DNA of 64,000 bases from Hydrogenophaga taeniospiralis CCUG 15921 (GTDB taxonomy: Bacteria; Pseudomonadota; Gammaproteobacteria; Burkholderiales; Burkholderiaceae_C): positions 51,235 to 115,234 of the forward strand of contig NZ_BCWR01000021.1 of assembly GCF_001592305.1 (NCBI RefSeq), in the 5' to 3' direction. The position numbers and the translations under genes were made by a program. The notes under the pieces were generated by a model that ran no database searches, was not told the origin of the DNA, and saw only the letters and a list, made by a program, of their open reading frames with translations. Numbering within the stretch: the first letter of the stretch is position 1; each line of letters opens with the position of its first letter. Of this stretch, positions 42,021 through 52,051 are shown piece by piece.

Positions 42021-42320
42021 TCAGATCGGGTCGCCCAGCAGCTTGGACAACGCCGCAATGTTCGCCGCGCTGGGGACTTGCGGCTTCATCTCGTCTTCCA
42101 GGGCCGTGGCGTTTTCGTGCGCCTGGATGGTGTCGACCATCTCGTACTGACTTTCCCAGGTGATGGTCTTGCCCGGCGGGCAGAGGTCGCGCAGGGTGCC
42201 GAACCAGTAGTAGCCGTCCTGACCACCAAAGAGCTTGTCGATGCCGCCGGCATCACCGGGTTTCAGCCCGTGGGCCGCGAGCACCAGGTTGAGCTTGTGG
42301 TGGGAGACCGAATAACGCAT
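42021..42320 (-). CDS. hypothetical protein
   Basis: A 99-residue soluble protein (MRYSVSHHKLNLVLAAHGLK). It has a compact GGIDKLFGGQDGYYWFGTLRDL segment, read here in part, and an acidic-helical C-terminus. ATG 42320 is chosen over an ATG 14 codons earlier that gives an unconserved-looking extension. It is convergent with the previous gene. I see no motif that gives a function. Confidence 0.65.
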   Translation of the reverse strand: MRYSVSHHKLNLVLAAHGLKPGDAGGIDKLFGGQDGYYWFGTLRDLCPPGKTITWESQYEMVDTIQAHENATALEDEMKPQVPSAANIAALSKLLGDPI

Positions 42321-42686
42321 GGGATTTCCTGTGGTTGTAGCGAGAGACGAGGCGGTGCACACGCACGCGCAGACGGATCGTCGGGGCCGGCGATTCTACT
42401 GAACGGCAAGGCCTGGCCCACGACACAGCGGCGCGCCACGGCAACGCCCACCGGCCCGCGCAGGGGCAAAAACCCGGGCCCGGCAAGCCAGCGCGGGGCG
42501 GCTTAAACTGGCCACTCACCGCGCCACGCGGTTGACCGCCCCACCCGGCCCGCACCGCAACGAAGCGGCACGGCGCCCCCCCCACAGCCCCCCCCCCGAG
42601 TTTTCAACACGGCGCTGCCGCATGGCCACCCACGTCCGCCCCCATCCTTCCATCACCACCCCCGAGGCGCAGCCCGGCCCCGGCGC
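42321..42686. other. intergenic region with poly-C tracts
   Basis: A 366-bp stretch between divergent genes. It is C-rich on the plus strand and has two homopolymer runs, 8 C at 42576-42583 and 10 C at 42588-42597, about 90 bp before the HPP-CBS ATG. No clear promoter or terminator is seen. Confidence 0.6.
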
Positions 42687-43832
42687 ATGGAAAGGCCGCG
42701 CGTGAACCCCGCGCTGCGCTGGCTGCGCTCGTTCTACCCGGCCCCGCTGGCCATTGGCCGCGGCGAGCTCTGGCTCAGCAGCCTGGGCGTGGGCCTGGGG
42801 CTGCTGTGCACCGACTGGCTCAGCCGCCACGTGCTGGGCACGTCCAGCGTCTGGTTCATCGCGCCCATGGGCGCTTCGGCGGTGCTGCTGTTCGCGGTGC
42901 CGGCCAGCCCGCTGGCGCAGCCCTGGTCCATCGTTGGCGGCAACGTGCTCTCGGCGCTGATCGGCGTGGCCTGCCACCAGTGGCTGGGCTCCACGGGCCT
43001 GGCCGCCGCGGTGGCGGGCACAGGCGCCGTGGCGGCCATGTTCGCGCTGCGCTGCCTGCACCCGCCCGGCGGCGCGGTGGCGCTCACCGCCGTGCTGGGC
43101 GGCCCGGCGATCCACGAACTCGGCTTTGGTTTCGCGCTCTGGCCGGTGGCCGCCGATTCGGCCGTCATGCTGTTGCTGGCCCTGCTGTTCAACAACGCCA
43201 TGGGACGCAGCTACCCGCACCACGGCGTGGCCCGGAGCCGCCCCCACGACACGCGCGACCCCCTGCCCACCCAGCGCGTGGGCCACACCAAGGAAGACCT
43301 GGACGCCGCGCTCGCCTCGTTCGGCGAGCTGCTCGACATCGACCGCGACGACCTGGAAGAAATCATGACCCGCGCGCAGATGCATGCGCAGCGCCGCCAC
43401 TGGAACGGCGTGCGCTGCCAGGACATCATGTCGCGCGACGTGGTGAGCGTGGGCCCCGGCGATTCGGTGGACGAAGCCTGGGCTCGCCTGGCGCACCACA
43501 AGATCAAGGCGCTGCCCGTGGTGGACGCCGAGCAGCATCTGGTGGGCATCGTGTCGCTGCACGACTTTTTCATCGGCCAGAGCGCGCCGGCGCCCAGCCG
43601 CGTGCCGCGCATGAACACCGCGCGCCGGGTCGAAGACATCATGACGCGCAAGGTGCGCACTGCCCGCCCCGAACAGGCCATCGCCGACCTGGTGCGCGGG
43701 TTCTCCGATGGCGGCCTGCACCACATGCCCGTGCTCGACGCGCAGGACCGTCTGGTGGGCATGGTCACGCAGTCGGACCTGGTGGCCGCCCTGTTCATGA
43801 CCCCTGCCGGCCCGGCCGTTGGCCCGCCATGA
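42687..43832 (+). CDS. HPP family membrane protein with two CBS domains
   Basis: A 381-residue protein. Residues 25-175 form four or so membrane helices with the family motif CLHPPGGAVAL (HPP at 125-127). After a linker come two CBS domains at about 247-303 (CQDIMSRDVVSVGPGDSV) and 316-372 (VEDIMTRKVRTARPEQAI). Plant plastid HPP proteins have been shown to move nitrite; CBS pairs often bind adenylates. Lying beside nitrate genes, a nitrite role is an attractive inference, not proven. Confidence 0.87.
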   Translation: MERPRVNPALRWLRSFYPAPLAIGRGELWLSSLGVGLGLLCTDWLSRHVLGTSSVWFIAPMGASAVLLFAVPASPLAQPWSIVGGNVLSALIGVACHQWLGSTGLAAAVAGTGAVAAMFALRCLHPPGGAVALTAVLGGPAIHELGFGFALWPVAADSAVMLLLALLFNNAMGRSYPHHGVARSRPHDTRDPLPTQRVGHTKEDLDAALASFGELLDIDRDDLEEIMTRAQMHAQRRHWNGVRCQDIMSRDVVSVGPGDSVDEAWARLAHHKIKALPVVDAEQHLVGIVSLHDFFIGQSAPAPSRVPRMNTARRVEDIMTRKVRTARPEQAIADLVRGFSDGGLHHMPVLDAQDRLVGMVTQSDLVAALFMTPAGPAVGPP

Positions 43833-43905
43833 ATTCCCCGCGCCGGCCGGGGATGAAGGCCGCGAAATTGGCCCTAGGCCCCATATCCGACTATATTTGT
43901 CAACT

Positions 43906-45168
<1,263 letters not shown>

Positions 45169-45180
45169 AAGGAACCCTTC

Positions 45181-45474
45181 ATGCCCAAGCCGTTGCACCC
45201 CACCGCCCCCGCGCAGCCCACGCCCAGTGACGAGCCGGCCCTGACCAACACCGAGCTGGTGCAGCTGCGCATGCGCGTGATCGCGCTGGAAAACATGGTC
45301 GTCGCCCTGCTGGCCGACGCCACGCCCCAGCAGCAGGCCCTGGCACGCGAGATGGCCGGCTACATCTCACCCCGGCCGGGCTACACGCCCCACGCGCTCA
45401 CCCTGCACGCGGCCGGGCAGATGCGCAACCTGGTGGATCGTGCGGACCGGTACCAGCCGATGCAGGCGGGTTGA
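45181..45474 (+). CDS. hypothetical protein
   Basis: A 97-residue protein. The middle part (LVQLRMRVIALENMVVALLADA) is a predicted amphipathic or coiled helix. A Pro-rich N-terminus and a GYISPRPGYTPHALT segment flank it. It follows serA by 12 bp with AAAGGA before the ATG. The family is common next to serA-like genes in Comamonadaceae as far as I can judge, but no function is known to me. Confidence 0.65.
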   Translation: MPKPLHPTAPAQPTPSDEPALTNTELVQLRMRVIALENMVVALLADATPQQQALAREMAGYISPRPGYTPHALTLHAAGQMRNLVDRADRYQPMQAG

Positions 45475-45499
45475 GCGCCTGTTGGGTCCGCGCACGACC

Positions 45500-46720
45500 T
45501 CATAGCAGGCCGGTCTCGCGGTACCGCTCCCGCATCTTCTGGTCCACGATGGCGTTGAACGAGATGGGGGCCAGCAGCGTGGTCACCACGCCCATCAGCA
45601 CCAGCACCGAAAACATGCCCTGATTGATGAAGCCGCGCTCCAGCGCGATGCTCGCCACCACCAGTTCCATCGCACCCCGACCATTGAGGATGAAGCCCAG
45701 GCCCAACGCCTCGCGGCTGGACATGCCGATGGCGCGCCCGCCCAGCCAGCCCGCCAGCACCTTCGATGCGATGGCGGCGAACAGCACGGCGGCAACGAAA
45801 CCGACATCGGCCAAAGCCGAGATCTGAAACTCCAGCCCAAGATAAGCGAAGAACACCGGCGCGAGGAACCCGCCCGTGATCGAGCTGAGAGTGCGCCGCA
45901 GGTCGTCATAACGCGCGGCCACGAATTGGCGCTTGTCCAGCAGCAAGGCCGCGAAGAACGCCCCGATGACGAAGTGGAAACCCAGACTCTCGCTGAGCGA
46001 ACCGAAGGCCAGCACAAAGACGATCACGATGCCGAACACGGCCTCGGGCCCGAACATCGCGGCCAGCTTCTCCGGCCCGGCCGACACCTCGACACCACGC
46101 CGGTGCAGCAGGTTGAGCAGCGCATTGAGGCCGAGCACCGCCAGGGTCAGCACCAGCAGCTTGAGCGTCACCACCCCACCGGTGGCGAAGATCGCCGCCC
46201 AGCTGGACTGCGCCGGCAGCGCCAGCAACACGCCCAGAATGAACAGCGCGAGGATGTCGTTGATGACGGCCGTGGACACCGAATAGCGCCCGATGGCCGT
46301 TTGCAGCAAGCCCAGTTCGTCGAGCATCTTCACTGCCACGGGCATCGCGGTGATGGAGATGCACAGCCCCAGGAAGATGGTGCGCATCAGGTCCTGGTCG
46401 AAGGCCCAGGCCACCGCAGCACCGGCGCCAAAGGGCAGAAAAAAAGCGACCACGGCGACGACGAAGCCGCGGCCGCGCATGGCAGCCTGCACGTCCTTGA
46501 AACTCATCTCCAGGCCAGCGTCGAGCACGACCAGGAAGATCGCCAGCGACGCGATGCCCGACAGCGCCGGATTCGGTGCGACAAACCCCAACACCGCCGG
46601 CCCGAGCACGATGCCCGCCATCATCTCGCCGACGATGGCCGGCTGACCCCAGCGTGTGAACAGGTGCCCAAGCACCCTCGCCAGCACGATCAGCGTCAAC
46701 AAGCTTGTGAGTATTTGCAT
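45500..46720 (-). CDS. CPA2-family cation:proton antiporter
   Basis: A 406-residue membrane protein with about 12 helices. Typical parts are VGEMMAGIVLGPAVLGF, FLVVLDAGLEMSFKDV, STAVINDILALFILG (the family's ND/DD ion site) and GFILNGRGAMELVVASIALE. No C-terminal TrkA-N or KTN domain is present, so it is the short NapA-like form. The cation (Na+ or K+) is not clear. It is convergent with the preceding small gene. Confidence 0.88.
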   Translation of the reverse strand: MQILTSLLTLIVLARVLGHLFTRWGQPAIVGEMMAGIVLGPAVLGFVAPNPALSGIASLAIFLVVLDAGLEMSFKDVQAAMRGRGFVVAVVAFFLPFGAGAAVAWAFDQDLMRTIFLGLCISITAMPVAVKMLDELGLLQTAIGRYSVSTAVINDILALFILGVLLALPAQSSWAAIFATGGVVTLKLLVLTLAVLGLNALLNLLHRRGVEVSAGPEKLAAMFGPEAVFGIVIVFVLAFGSLSESLGFHFVIGAFFAALLLDKRQFVAARYDDLRRTLSSITGGFLAPVFFAYLGLEFQISALADVGFVAAVLFAAIASKVLAGWLGGRAIGMSSREALGLGFILNGRGAMELVVASIALERGFINQGMFSVLVLMGVVTTLLAPISFNAIVDQKMRERYRETGLL

Positions 46721-46844
46721 CTGGCTCCCTGGTTGACGGCGGAACGGATGGGAAGGCAGCGACCGCTGCGGGTTCTTCCGCGTGCTGGAGGCAGTCTAAA
46801 CGGCAAGGAACCAGGTCTCGCTGGTGGCGCCCGCCGACTTCATC

Positions 46845-47723
46845 CTAGCCAAACCGCTCCACCATGAAGTCCACGAAGCTGCGCAGCTTGGGCGAGCGAT
46901 ACCGATCCTGCAAATAGACCACGCTCATCGGCCGGCTGGGGAGTTCATACGCGGGCAACAACCGCACCAAACGCCCCGCCTGGACGTCGGCCTCCAGCAA
47001 TATCGCCGGCTGCAACACGATGCCCATGCCGTGCAAAGCAGCGACCCGCAGCGCCTGCCCGTGGTTGACCTGCAGGCGCCCCGAGACCGGAATGCGCCAT
47101 GAGCCATCGCCGTTCTCCAGCCGCCAACTGGTCAATGCAGCGGGGCTGAAGGACAGGCAATCGTGCGCGCTGAGGTCTTCGGGCTTGGCCGGTGTGCCCC
47201 TGCGCGCCAGGTAGTCGGGCGAGGCACAGATCATCAGCCTGTAGGGTGCCAACGACTGGGCGATCAGCGCCGAATCCGGCAACTGGCCGATGCGGATGGC
47301 CGCTTCGACCCCTTCCTCCACGAAATCCACCACGCGGTCGCACAGCGTCACATCGACGCTGACCTCGGGGTAGCGCTCCAGGTACACCGACAAAGCCGGC
47401 ATCAAGGCTTCGGTGCCGAAGGTCACAGGCGCGGTGATTCGAAGCTTTCCTGCGGGCGCCAATTGCAGGTTCTGCGCCTGCGCATCGGTCTCGGCCACCA
47501 GCCGAAGGATTTCCTTGCAGCGGACGTAGTAGTCCTCACCGAAAGCGGTGAGGTTCTGGCGTCTGGTGGTTCGCTGGAGCAGTTGCATGCCCAGGCGCTT
47601 TTCCAGCGTACGCAGGTGGTTGCCCGCCATCGTCGCTGAGATGTCGCAAGCCGTGGCGGCGGCACTCAAGCTGCCTTTCTCGACGGCCAGGACATACACC
47701 CGCATGCTGTCCAACAAGTCCAT
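46845..47723 (-). CDS. LysR-family transcriptional regulator
   Basis: A 292-residue LTTR. The winged helix is at residues 1-60 (LLDSMRVYVLAVEKGSLSAAA) and the effector domain at 88-290. ATG 47723 is taken; a TTG two codons earlier is also possible. It is divergent from an oxidoreductase gene, with a dyad between them, and so probably controls that gene. Confidence 0.9.
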   Translation of the reverse strand: MDLLDSMRVYVLAVEKGSLSAAATACDISATMAGNHLRTLEKRLGMQLLQRTTRRQNLTAFGEDYYVRCKEILRLVAETDAQAQNLQLAPAGKLRITAPVTFGTEALMPALSVYLERYPEVSVDVTLCDRVVDFVEEGVEAAIRIGQLPDSALIAQSLAPYRLMICASPDYLARRGTPAKPEDLSAHDCLSFSPAALTSWRLENGDGSWRIPVSGRLQVNHGQALRVAALHGMGIVLQPAILLEADVQAGRLVRLLPAYELPSRPMSVVYLQDRYRSPKLRSFVDFMVERFG

Positions 47724-47732
47724 TGACAACCC

Positions 47733-47751
47733 TTGATTTCAAATGAATCAA
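47733..47751. promoter_or_regulatory. candidate LysR operator
   Basis: Dyad TTGATT-N7-AATCAA in the 93-bp gap between the lysR gene and the oxidoreductase gene. It lies 10 bp from the regulator's ATG and contains a T-N11-A type core. It is the most regular palindrome in the gap. Confidence 0.5.
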
Positions 47752-47816
47752 TAAAAATGAAGTTTATCTATTTTTTGTTCTAAATCAAACTGCGGTCTTC
47801 CATTCCAGAGAACCCC

Positions 47817-48821
47817 ATGAAAGCCATAGAACTCACCGCCCCCTCCCTCACCGCGTTCCGCCCCACCGAACTGCCCGACCCGAAGCCCCGCCACGGCGAA
47901 GTGCTGGTCCGCCTGCGTGCCGCTGCGCTGAACTTCGTGGACGTGGCCATCGCCACGGGCCATTTCCCCGGCGCTGGCTTCCCGATGATTCCCGTCACCG
48001 ATGGCGCGGGCGAAGTTGCCGCCCTGGGCGAAGGCGTCAGCGGTTGGTCCGTGGGCGACCGAGTGATCCCGCATTTCATGCCGAACTGGCAAGGTGGGGC
48101 GATCACGCCGTCCAACGTCGCCGCCATGCGTGGCGTCACCCTGCCAGGGTCGCTGGCGGAGTACGTGGCCGTGCCAGCCGCCAGCTTGGTGGCGCTGCCC
48201 GCGCATCTGGATTTCGTCCAGGGTGCGGCGCTGCCCATCGCCGCGACGACCGCCTGGAATGCCGTGCGCTCGGCCTCGACACGCCCCGGGTCTGTCGTGG
48301 TGCTGTTGGGTACCGGCGGGGTCAGCATCTTTGCCTTGCAGTTCGCCAAAGCATCGGGTGCCACGGTGATCCTCGCGTCGTCGTCCGATGAGAAGCTGGA
48401 ACGCGCACGCCAACTGGGCGCCGACCACCTGATCAACTACCGCGCCACGCCAGCTTGGGATGAAGAGGTGTTGAGACTCACCGAAGGCCGTGGCGCTGAT
48501 CTGGTGGTGGAAACGGTGGGCGGGCAGACCATCGTGCGCTCACTCAACGCAGCGGCCATGGGAGGCACCGTATTCACGGTGGGCTTCATCACCGGCACCA
48601 CCTCCTCCATCGACCTGTTGCCGATCATCGTCAAGGCCTTGCGCATCGTCGGCAACAACACCGGCTCGGTCGCCGACCTGGCGCAAGCGGCTCGCGCCAT
48701 CGCGGCCAACCGCATCGTGCCGGTCATCGACCGGACGTTCGGCATCGACGAAACCAGCGCAGCCTATGCCGAGCTCAGTGCCGGTGGCCGGCATGTCGGA
48801 AAGATCGCCATCGCGCATTGA
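47817..48821 (+). CDS. zinc-independent NAD(P)-dependent oxidoreductase, MDR family
   Basis: A 334-residue medium-chain dehydrogenase. GroES-like N-terminal domain (LRAAALNFVDVAIATGHFPG). The nucleotide-binding motif is LLGTGGVSIFALQFAKASGA near residues 160-180. The C-terminal part is GGRHVGKIAIAH. No zinc cysteines are seen, as in quinone oxidoreductases. Substrate unknown. The divergent LysR gene suggests induction by a substrate. Confidence 0.87.
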   Translation: MKAIELTAPSLTAFRPTELPDPKPRHGEVLVRLRAAALNFVDVAIATGHFPGAGFPMIPVTDGAGEVAALGEGVSGWSVGDRVIPHFMPNWQGGAITPSNVAAMRGVTLPGSLAEYVAVPAASLVALPAHLDFVQGAALPIAATTAWNAVRSASTRPGSVVVLLGTGGVSIFALQFAKASGATVILASSSDEKLERARQLGADHLINYRATPAWDEEVLRLTEGRGADLVVETVGGQTIVRSLNAAAMGGTVFTVGFITGTTSSIDLLPIIVKALRIVGNNTGSVADLAQAARAIAANRIVPVIDRTFGIDETSAAYAELSAGGRHVGKIAIAH

Positions 48822-48863
48822 TGCCTTGGGGGCCACACCCCTGAACCGGTGCGGCATGGCTGC

Positions 48864-49763
48864 CTATGGAGGTGCAGCCTGTTCCCCGTTGCCTGCGTCG
48901 TCCAACCTACAGACGTAGCGCACTTCCTGGAGCTGTCGCCCACCCAACTCGAACGCCTGGGCAGGCCGCGCATCCGCCACAAAACCGGCCGCGCGGTAGA
49001 AGCGGATGGCGCGTTCGTTCTGGGGAAACACCCACAGGCTGCAGGTGGTGAAACCGCGATCGCGCATCAGCTCACGGGCCCGAAGCCAGAGTTGCCGGCC
49101 GGCGCCCGTGGACCAGCATTCCGGCGCCACGTACAGCGCCCAAACCTCCGCCTCTGACAGCGGGGCTCCTTCGCCCCGGCTGGCACCGAACGACAACCAA
49201 CCCACCACGGCGCCATGGCGCTTTGACACGAGCAACTCGGGCTCCTCAGCGGCGATGCACTTGCGCCACATGGCTTCGCGCTGCTCGACAGAAAGCGACG
49301 CCAGGTATTCGGCGGAAAGAATCGACGCGTAAGCCGCACGCCAGGCGTTGACGTGGATCTCCGCGACGGCGTGCGCGTCCTCGGCTTGGGCGTGGTCGAT
49401 CTGCATTGCCCAAGGATCGCCGCGAACCACATCCGACGAGAACAGCGTGAAGCGCGTCAGCCCGGCAGTGGACGCCACACCCCACGGGACCTCGGTGTTA
49501 ACGCGAGACAGCGCCCGCCCCGCCTCGTTCGTCCATTCCGCTTCGATATGGCAGTCAATGAATCCCGGGCGTGGATAGTTGCTGTTGATCGACAGGTTTT
49601 CGGGACTGACGACGGGAGCTTTTTCAATGAATGTATGAAGCAGACCACTGGAATCCATCAGATGGCATTCAACCCAACCAGGTTGGTCATCGGTGACGTA
49701 ACGCGAAATTTGCACGGCAATTGCCGGCACCAACTGAAAGCTCTCGCGCTTGAGCTCAAACAT
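48864..49763 (-). CDS. N-terminal unknown domain fused to GNAT acetyltransferase
   Basis: A 299-residue protein with two parts. Residues 1-118 form a beta-rich domain of unknown function (VECHLMDSSGLLHTFIEKAP, then PWGVASTAGLTRFTL). Residues 120-285 are a GNAT domain that itself begins MQIDHAQAEDAHAVAEIHVN and has VAPECWSTGAGRQLW (acetyl-CoA loop) and NERAIRFYRAAGF. Each part looks like a complete small protein, so the gene may be a recent fusion. The acceptor substrate is unknown. Confidence 0.75.
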   Translation of the reverse strand: MFELKRESFQLVPAIAVQISRYVTDDQPGWVECHLMDSSGLLHTFIEKAPVVSPENLSINSNYPRPGFIDCHIEAEWTNEAGRALSRVNTEVPWGVASTAGLTRFTLFSSDVVRGDPWAMQIDHAQAEDAHAVAEIHVNAWRAAYASILSAEYLASLSVEQREAMWRKCIAAEEPELLVSKRHGAVVGWLSFGASRGEGAPLSEAEVWALYVAPECWSTGAGRQLWLRARELMRDRGFTTCSLWVFPQNERAIRFYRAAGFVADARPAQAFELGGRQLQEVRYVCRLDDAGNGEQAAPP

Positions 49764-49782
49764 TCTTTGAGAAATTCAATGA

Positions 49783-50175
49783 CTAAGGTGCCGGGAGCAA
49801 GACACCTACCAGCAAAAGCACTGGCACGGAGACAAGCAGCATGAGTGCATAAGACACGCCAACAAGTTTGACCCCTCCCAGCCAACCCACCTTGTTGCCA
49901 TCCGCACGGGTCGCTCTGCCAGAGAAAAACCAAGCCCCAACAAACAAGTTGACTCCAAGGCCAATCAAAAACGCCATAACAGGCGGAAAAAAACCTCCCA
50001 ACGAGAGGCCCGAAAAATAGCCCGCTGCAGCGAGGAAAAAGATCATTAACGAGAAAATAAAAGTGTGTCTCCAAGTCACTGTGGTGCGACGAAGAACAAA
50101 AGCCGCAAGCTTGACAAAGCTGGCAAAAAGCACAACTGTCAAAATAAGAGGAAGCATACCTATCACTGTAGACAT
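49783..50175 (-). CDS. hypothetical membrane protein
   Basis: A 130-residue protein with four hydrophobic segments (MLPLILTVVLFASFVKLAAFV, FIFSLMIFFLAAAGYFSGLS, PPVMAFLIGLGVNLFVGAWF, and VSYALMLLVSVPVLLLVGVLL, each a part). The base composition is clearly AT-richer than the surroundings, which hints at transfer. It ends 19 bp after the fusion gene's start. No family is recognised. Confidence 0.65.
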   Translation of the reverse strand: MSTVIGMLPLILTVVLFASFVKLAAFVLRRTTVTWRHTFIFSLMIFFLAAAGYFSGLSLGGFFPPVMAFLIGLGVNLFVGAWFFSGRATRADGNKVGWLGGVKLVGVSYALMLLVSVPVLLLVGVLLPAP

Positions 50176-50313
50176 ATAAATTTTTATTTGAGGAAATTAT
50201 CAATTATCGATATCGGGAATCCATCCCAATCAAAATTTTCACCACATACGAAAAAACATTGACTTTAAATTTGTGCATATGCACATCTTTACGAAACCAG
50301 CTCAAGAACAAAA

Positions 50314-50745
50314 CTAGGTTTCATTGACATACCCGCGCTCCTGGGCCCCGGCCTGATCCTCGAAGATGGCCATTGCCGTGCTCATGCGCTTGAACCCCAG
50401 CTTCTTGTAGAACGACTCTTTGCCGGGCACCGAGTAGAGAATGATTTTCTTGTGCCCTCTGGACAGCTCCACCAGTTTGGCCACGATCTGTTTGCCGAGA
50501 CCCAGACCTTGATGGCTGGGCAGCAGCGCGACGTCGCAGATGTATGAGCAGTCGACGCCATCGGCCAGCGCCCGCCCGACGCCAACGAGCTTTTCATCTT
50601 CGTAGACGAAACACTTGAACATGCTGTTCGTGAACGCGGTCTTCAGGCCGCTCGGATTTTTGCTGCCGAGTGGCGCTGCGTCATACAGCGCAGCGAGTTC
50701 ATTCCAGTCGAGACCGTCGATGGAATAGGACCAGATGAGTGGCAC
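50314..50745 (-). CDS. GNAT family N-acetyltransferase
   Basis: A 143-residue GNAT protein. The acetyl-CoA site is LLPSHQGLGLGKQIVAKLVEL and the C-terminal strand-helix is YSVPGKESFYKKLGFKRM. Length is normal. It lies in an AT-richer patch. Substrate unknown. Confidence 0.85.
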   Translation of the reverse strand: MPLIWSYSIDGLDWNELAALYDAAPLGSKNPSGLKTAFTNSMFKCFVYEDEKLVGVGRALADGVDCSYICDVALLPSHQGLGLGKQIVAKLVELSRGHKKIILYSVPGKESFYKKLGFKRMSTAMAIFEDQAGAQERGYVNET

Positions 50746-50903
50746 GTTGGGCTCCTGTGAAGGGGTGAATTCAAGTCTGGCGCATTGCCGGTGGATCGTA
50801 GCCCAGGCCTTGGCGCGGCTACTGGGCAGCTGCAGACCTTACCCGTTGGCAGGCGCTGCATTCCAGACTTGAATCCACCCTTCGAAACAGGCGTGTTGCC
50901 GCC

Positions 50904-51929
50904 CTAGAGTTGCATCGCCACCTCGATGGCGCCCAACACGAACAGAGCGATCCAGAGGCTCGTGGCGAGCATCAGCACCGTGGGGCGCCACCCGGTTCGG
51001 GCCAGGCCGCCCAGCGAGGTTTTCATGCCCAGCGCGGTCACCCCCACCATCAGGCAGGCGCGCGAGCTTTCGCCCAGGCTCAGTTGCAGACTGGTCGACA
51101 TCCAGCCGGCCGAATGAACACCCACCAGACCCACGAACAGCACCAGAAAGCCCGGCACCGGGAGCTTGAACCTGCGCGTGGGCGGCACGGCTGCGGTCTG
51201 TGAGGGGCGCTTACGAACAACCACCGAGATGGCCATGACCACGACCACCAGCAGACCCACCCGAAGCAGCTTGACGATGGACGCCGTATCCCCGGCCTCC
51301 TGGCCCAGCGAATAGCCGGCCACCACCACCTGGGCCACGTCGTGGATGGTGCCGCCCAGAAAGACGCCGGCCCACAGGGGCGGCAGCCCCAGCGCACTGG
51401 CCACCAGCGGGTAGAGCAGCATGGCCACGGTGGACAGCACGGTGGCGAGCACCACCGCGCTCAAGGTGTTGCTCTCGCGGTGTTCGTCTTTCGGCAGCAC
51501 GGCCGCAATGGCCAGCGCTGCGGCGGCCCCGCAAATGGCGGTGGCGCCACCGGCGAGCAGGCCCATGCTCCACGACAGCCGCAACCAGCGCGCCGCCAGC
51601 ACACCGCACAACACGGTACTGATCACCGCCAGGGCCACGATGAGGCCGGTGGCCCAGCCCAGGCTTTGAATCTGCCCGACCGTGATGCGCGCGCCCAGCA
51701 AACCAATGCCCAGCCGCAGCACCACGCGCATGCACGCATCCACACCGGGTGCCGTGCGCGGGTCGTGGCTCTGGTAGTGAAAGGCCGCCCCCATGAGCAG
51801 GCCGTACAGCATGGGCGGGCCGCCGTGTTTGTTGGACACGAGCGCAGCGGCCAGCGCAATCACCACACACAAGGCCACGCCAGGCCAGAGTTCCACCAAG
51901 CGGCTTGAGTGCGCGTTCCAGGTTTCCAT
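50904..51929 (-). CDS. YeiH/UPF0324 family putative sulfate exporter
   Basis: A 341-residue membrane protein with about ten helices. Features are LGIGLLGARITVGQIQSLG, LAGGATAICGAAAALAIAAV and GTIHDVAQVVVAGYSLG, all typical of the UPF0324 family. ATG 51929 (METWNAHSS) is used; the longer frame passes through a repeat. Some members export sulfite or sulfate during organosulfonate breakdown, known from taurine and sulfoacetate pathways. Together with the operon upstream, it points to sulfur chemistry. It may be cotranscribed with fpr across a 122-bp gap. Confidence 0.82.
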   Translation of the reverse strand: METWNAHSSRLVELWPGVALCVVIALAAALVSNKHGGPPMLYGLLMGAAFHYQSHDPRTAPGVDACMRVVLRLGIGLLGARITVGQIQSLGWATGLIVALAVISTVLCGVLAARWLRLSWSMGLLAGGATAICGAAAALAIAAVLPKDEHRESNTLSAVVLATVLSTVAMLLYPLVASALGLPPLWAGVFLGGTIHDVAQVVVAGYSLGQEAGDTASIVKLLRVGLLVVVVMAISVVVRKRPSQTAAVPPTRRFKLPVPGFLVLFVGLVGVHSAGWMSTSLQLSLGESSRACLMVGVTALGMKTSLGGLARTGWRPTVLMLATSLWIALFVLGAIEVAMQL

Positions 51930-51969
51930 GGTGCCGGAGCGCCACCCGGACCGCATGAAGCGGCGCCAT

Positions 51970-52048
51970 CCAAGGGCACCGCCGGGCCGGCTTTGCCGGA
52001 CGGCCAGTGCCGCCCCCTTGAGGGGGTGGCGCGAAGCGCCGCGGGGGT
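51970..52048. repeat. GC-rich intergenic repeat, copy 9
   Basis: The copy has CCGGGCCGGCTTTGCCGG, then CCCCCTTGAGGGGG and GCGCGAAGCGCCGCGGGGG, between fpr and the YeiH-type gene. Confidence 0.8.
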
Positions 52049-52051
52049 GTT

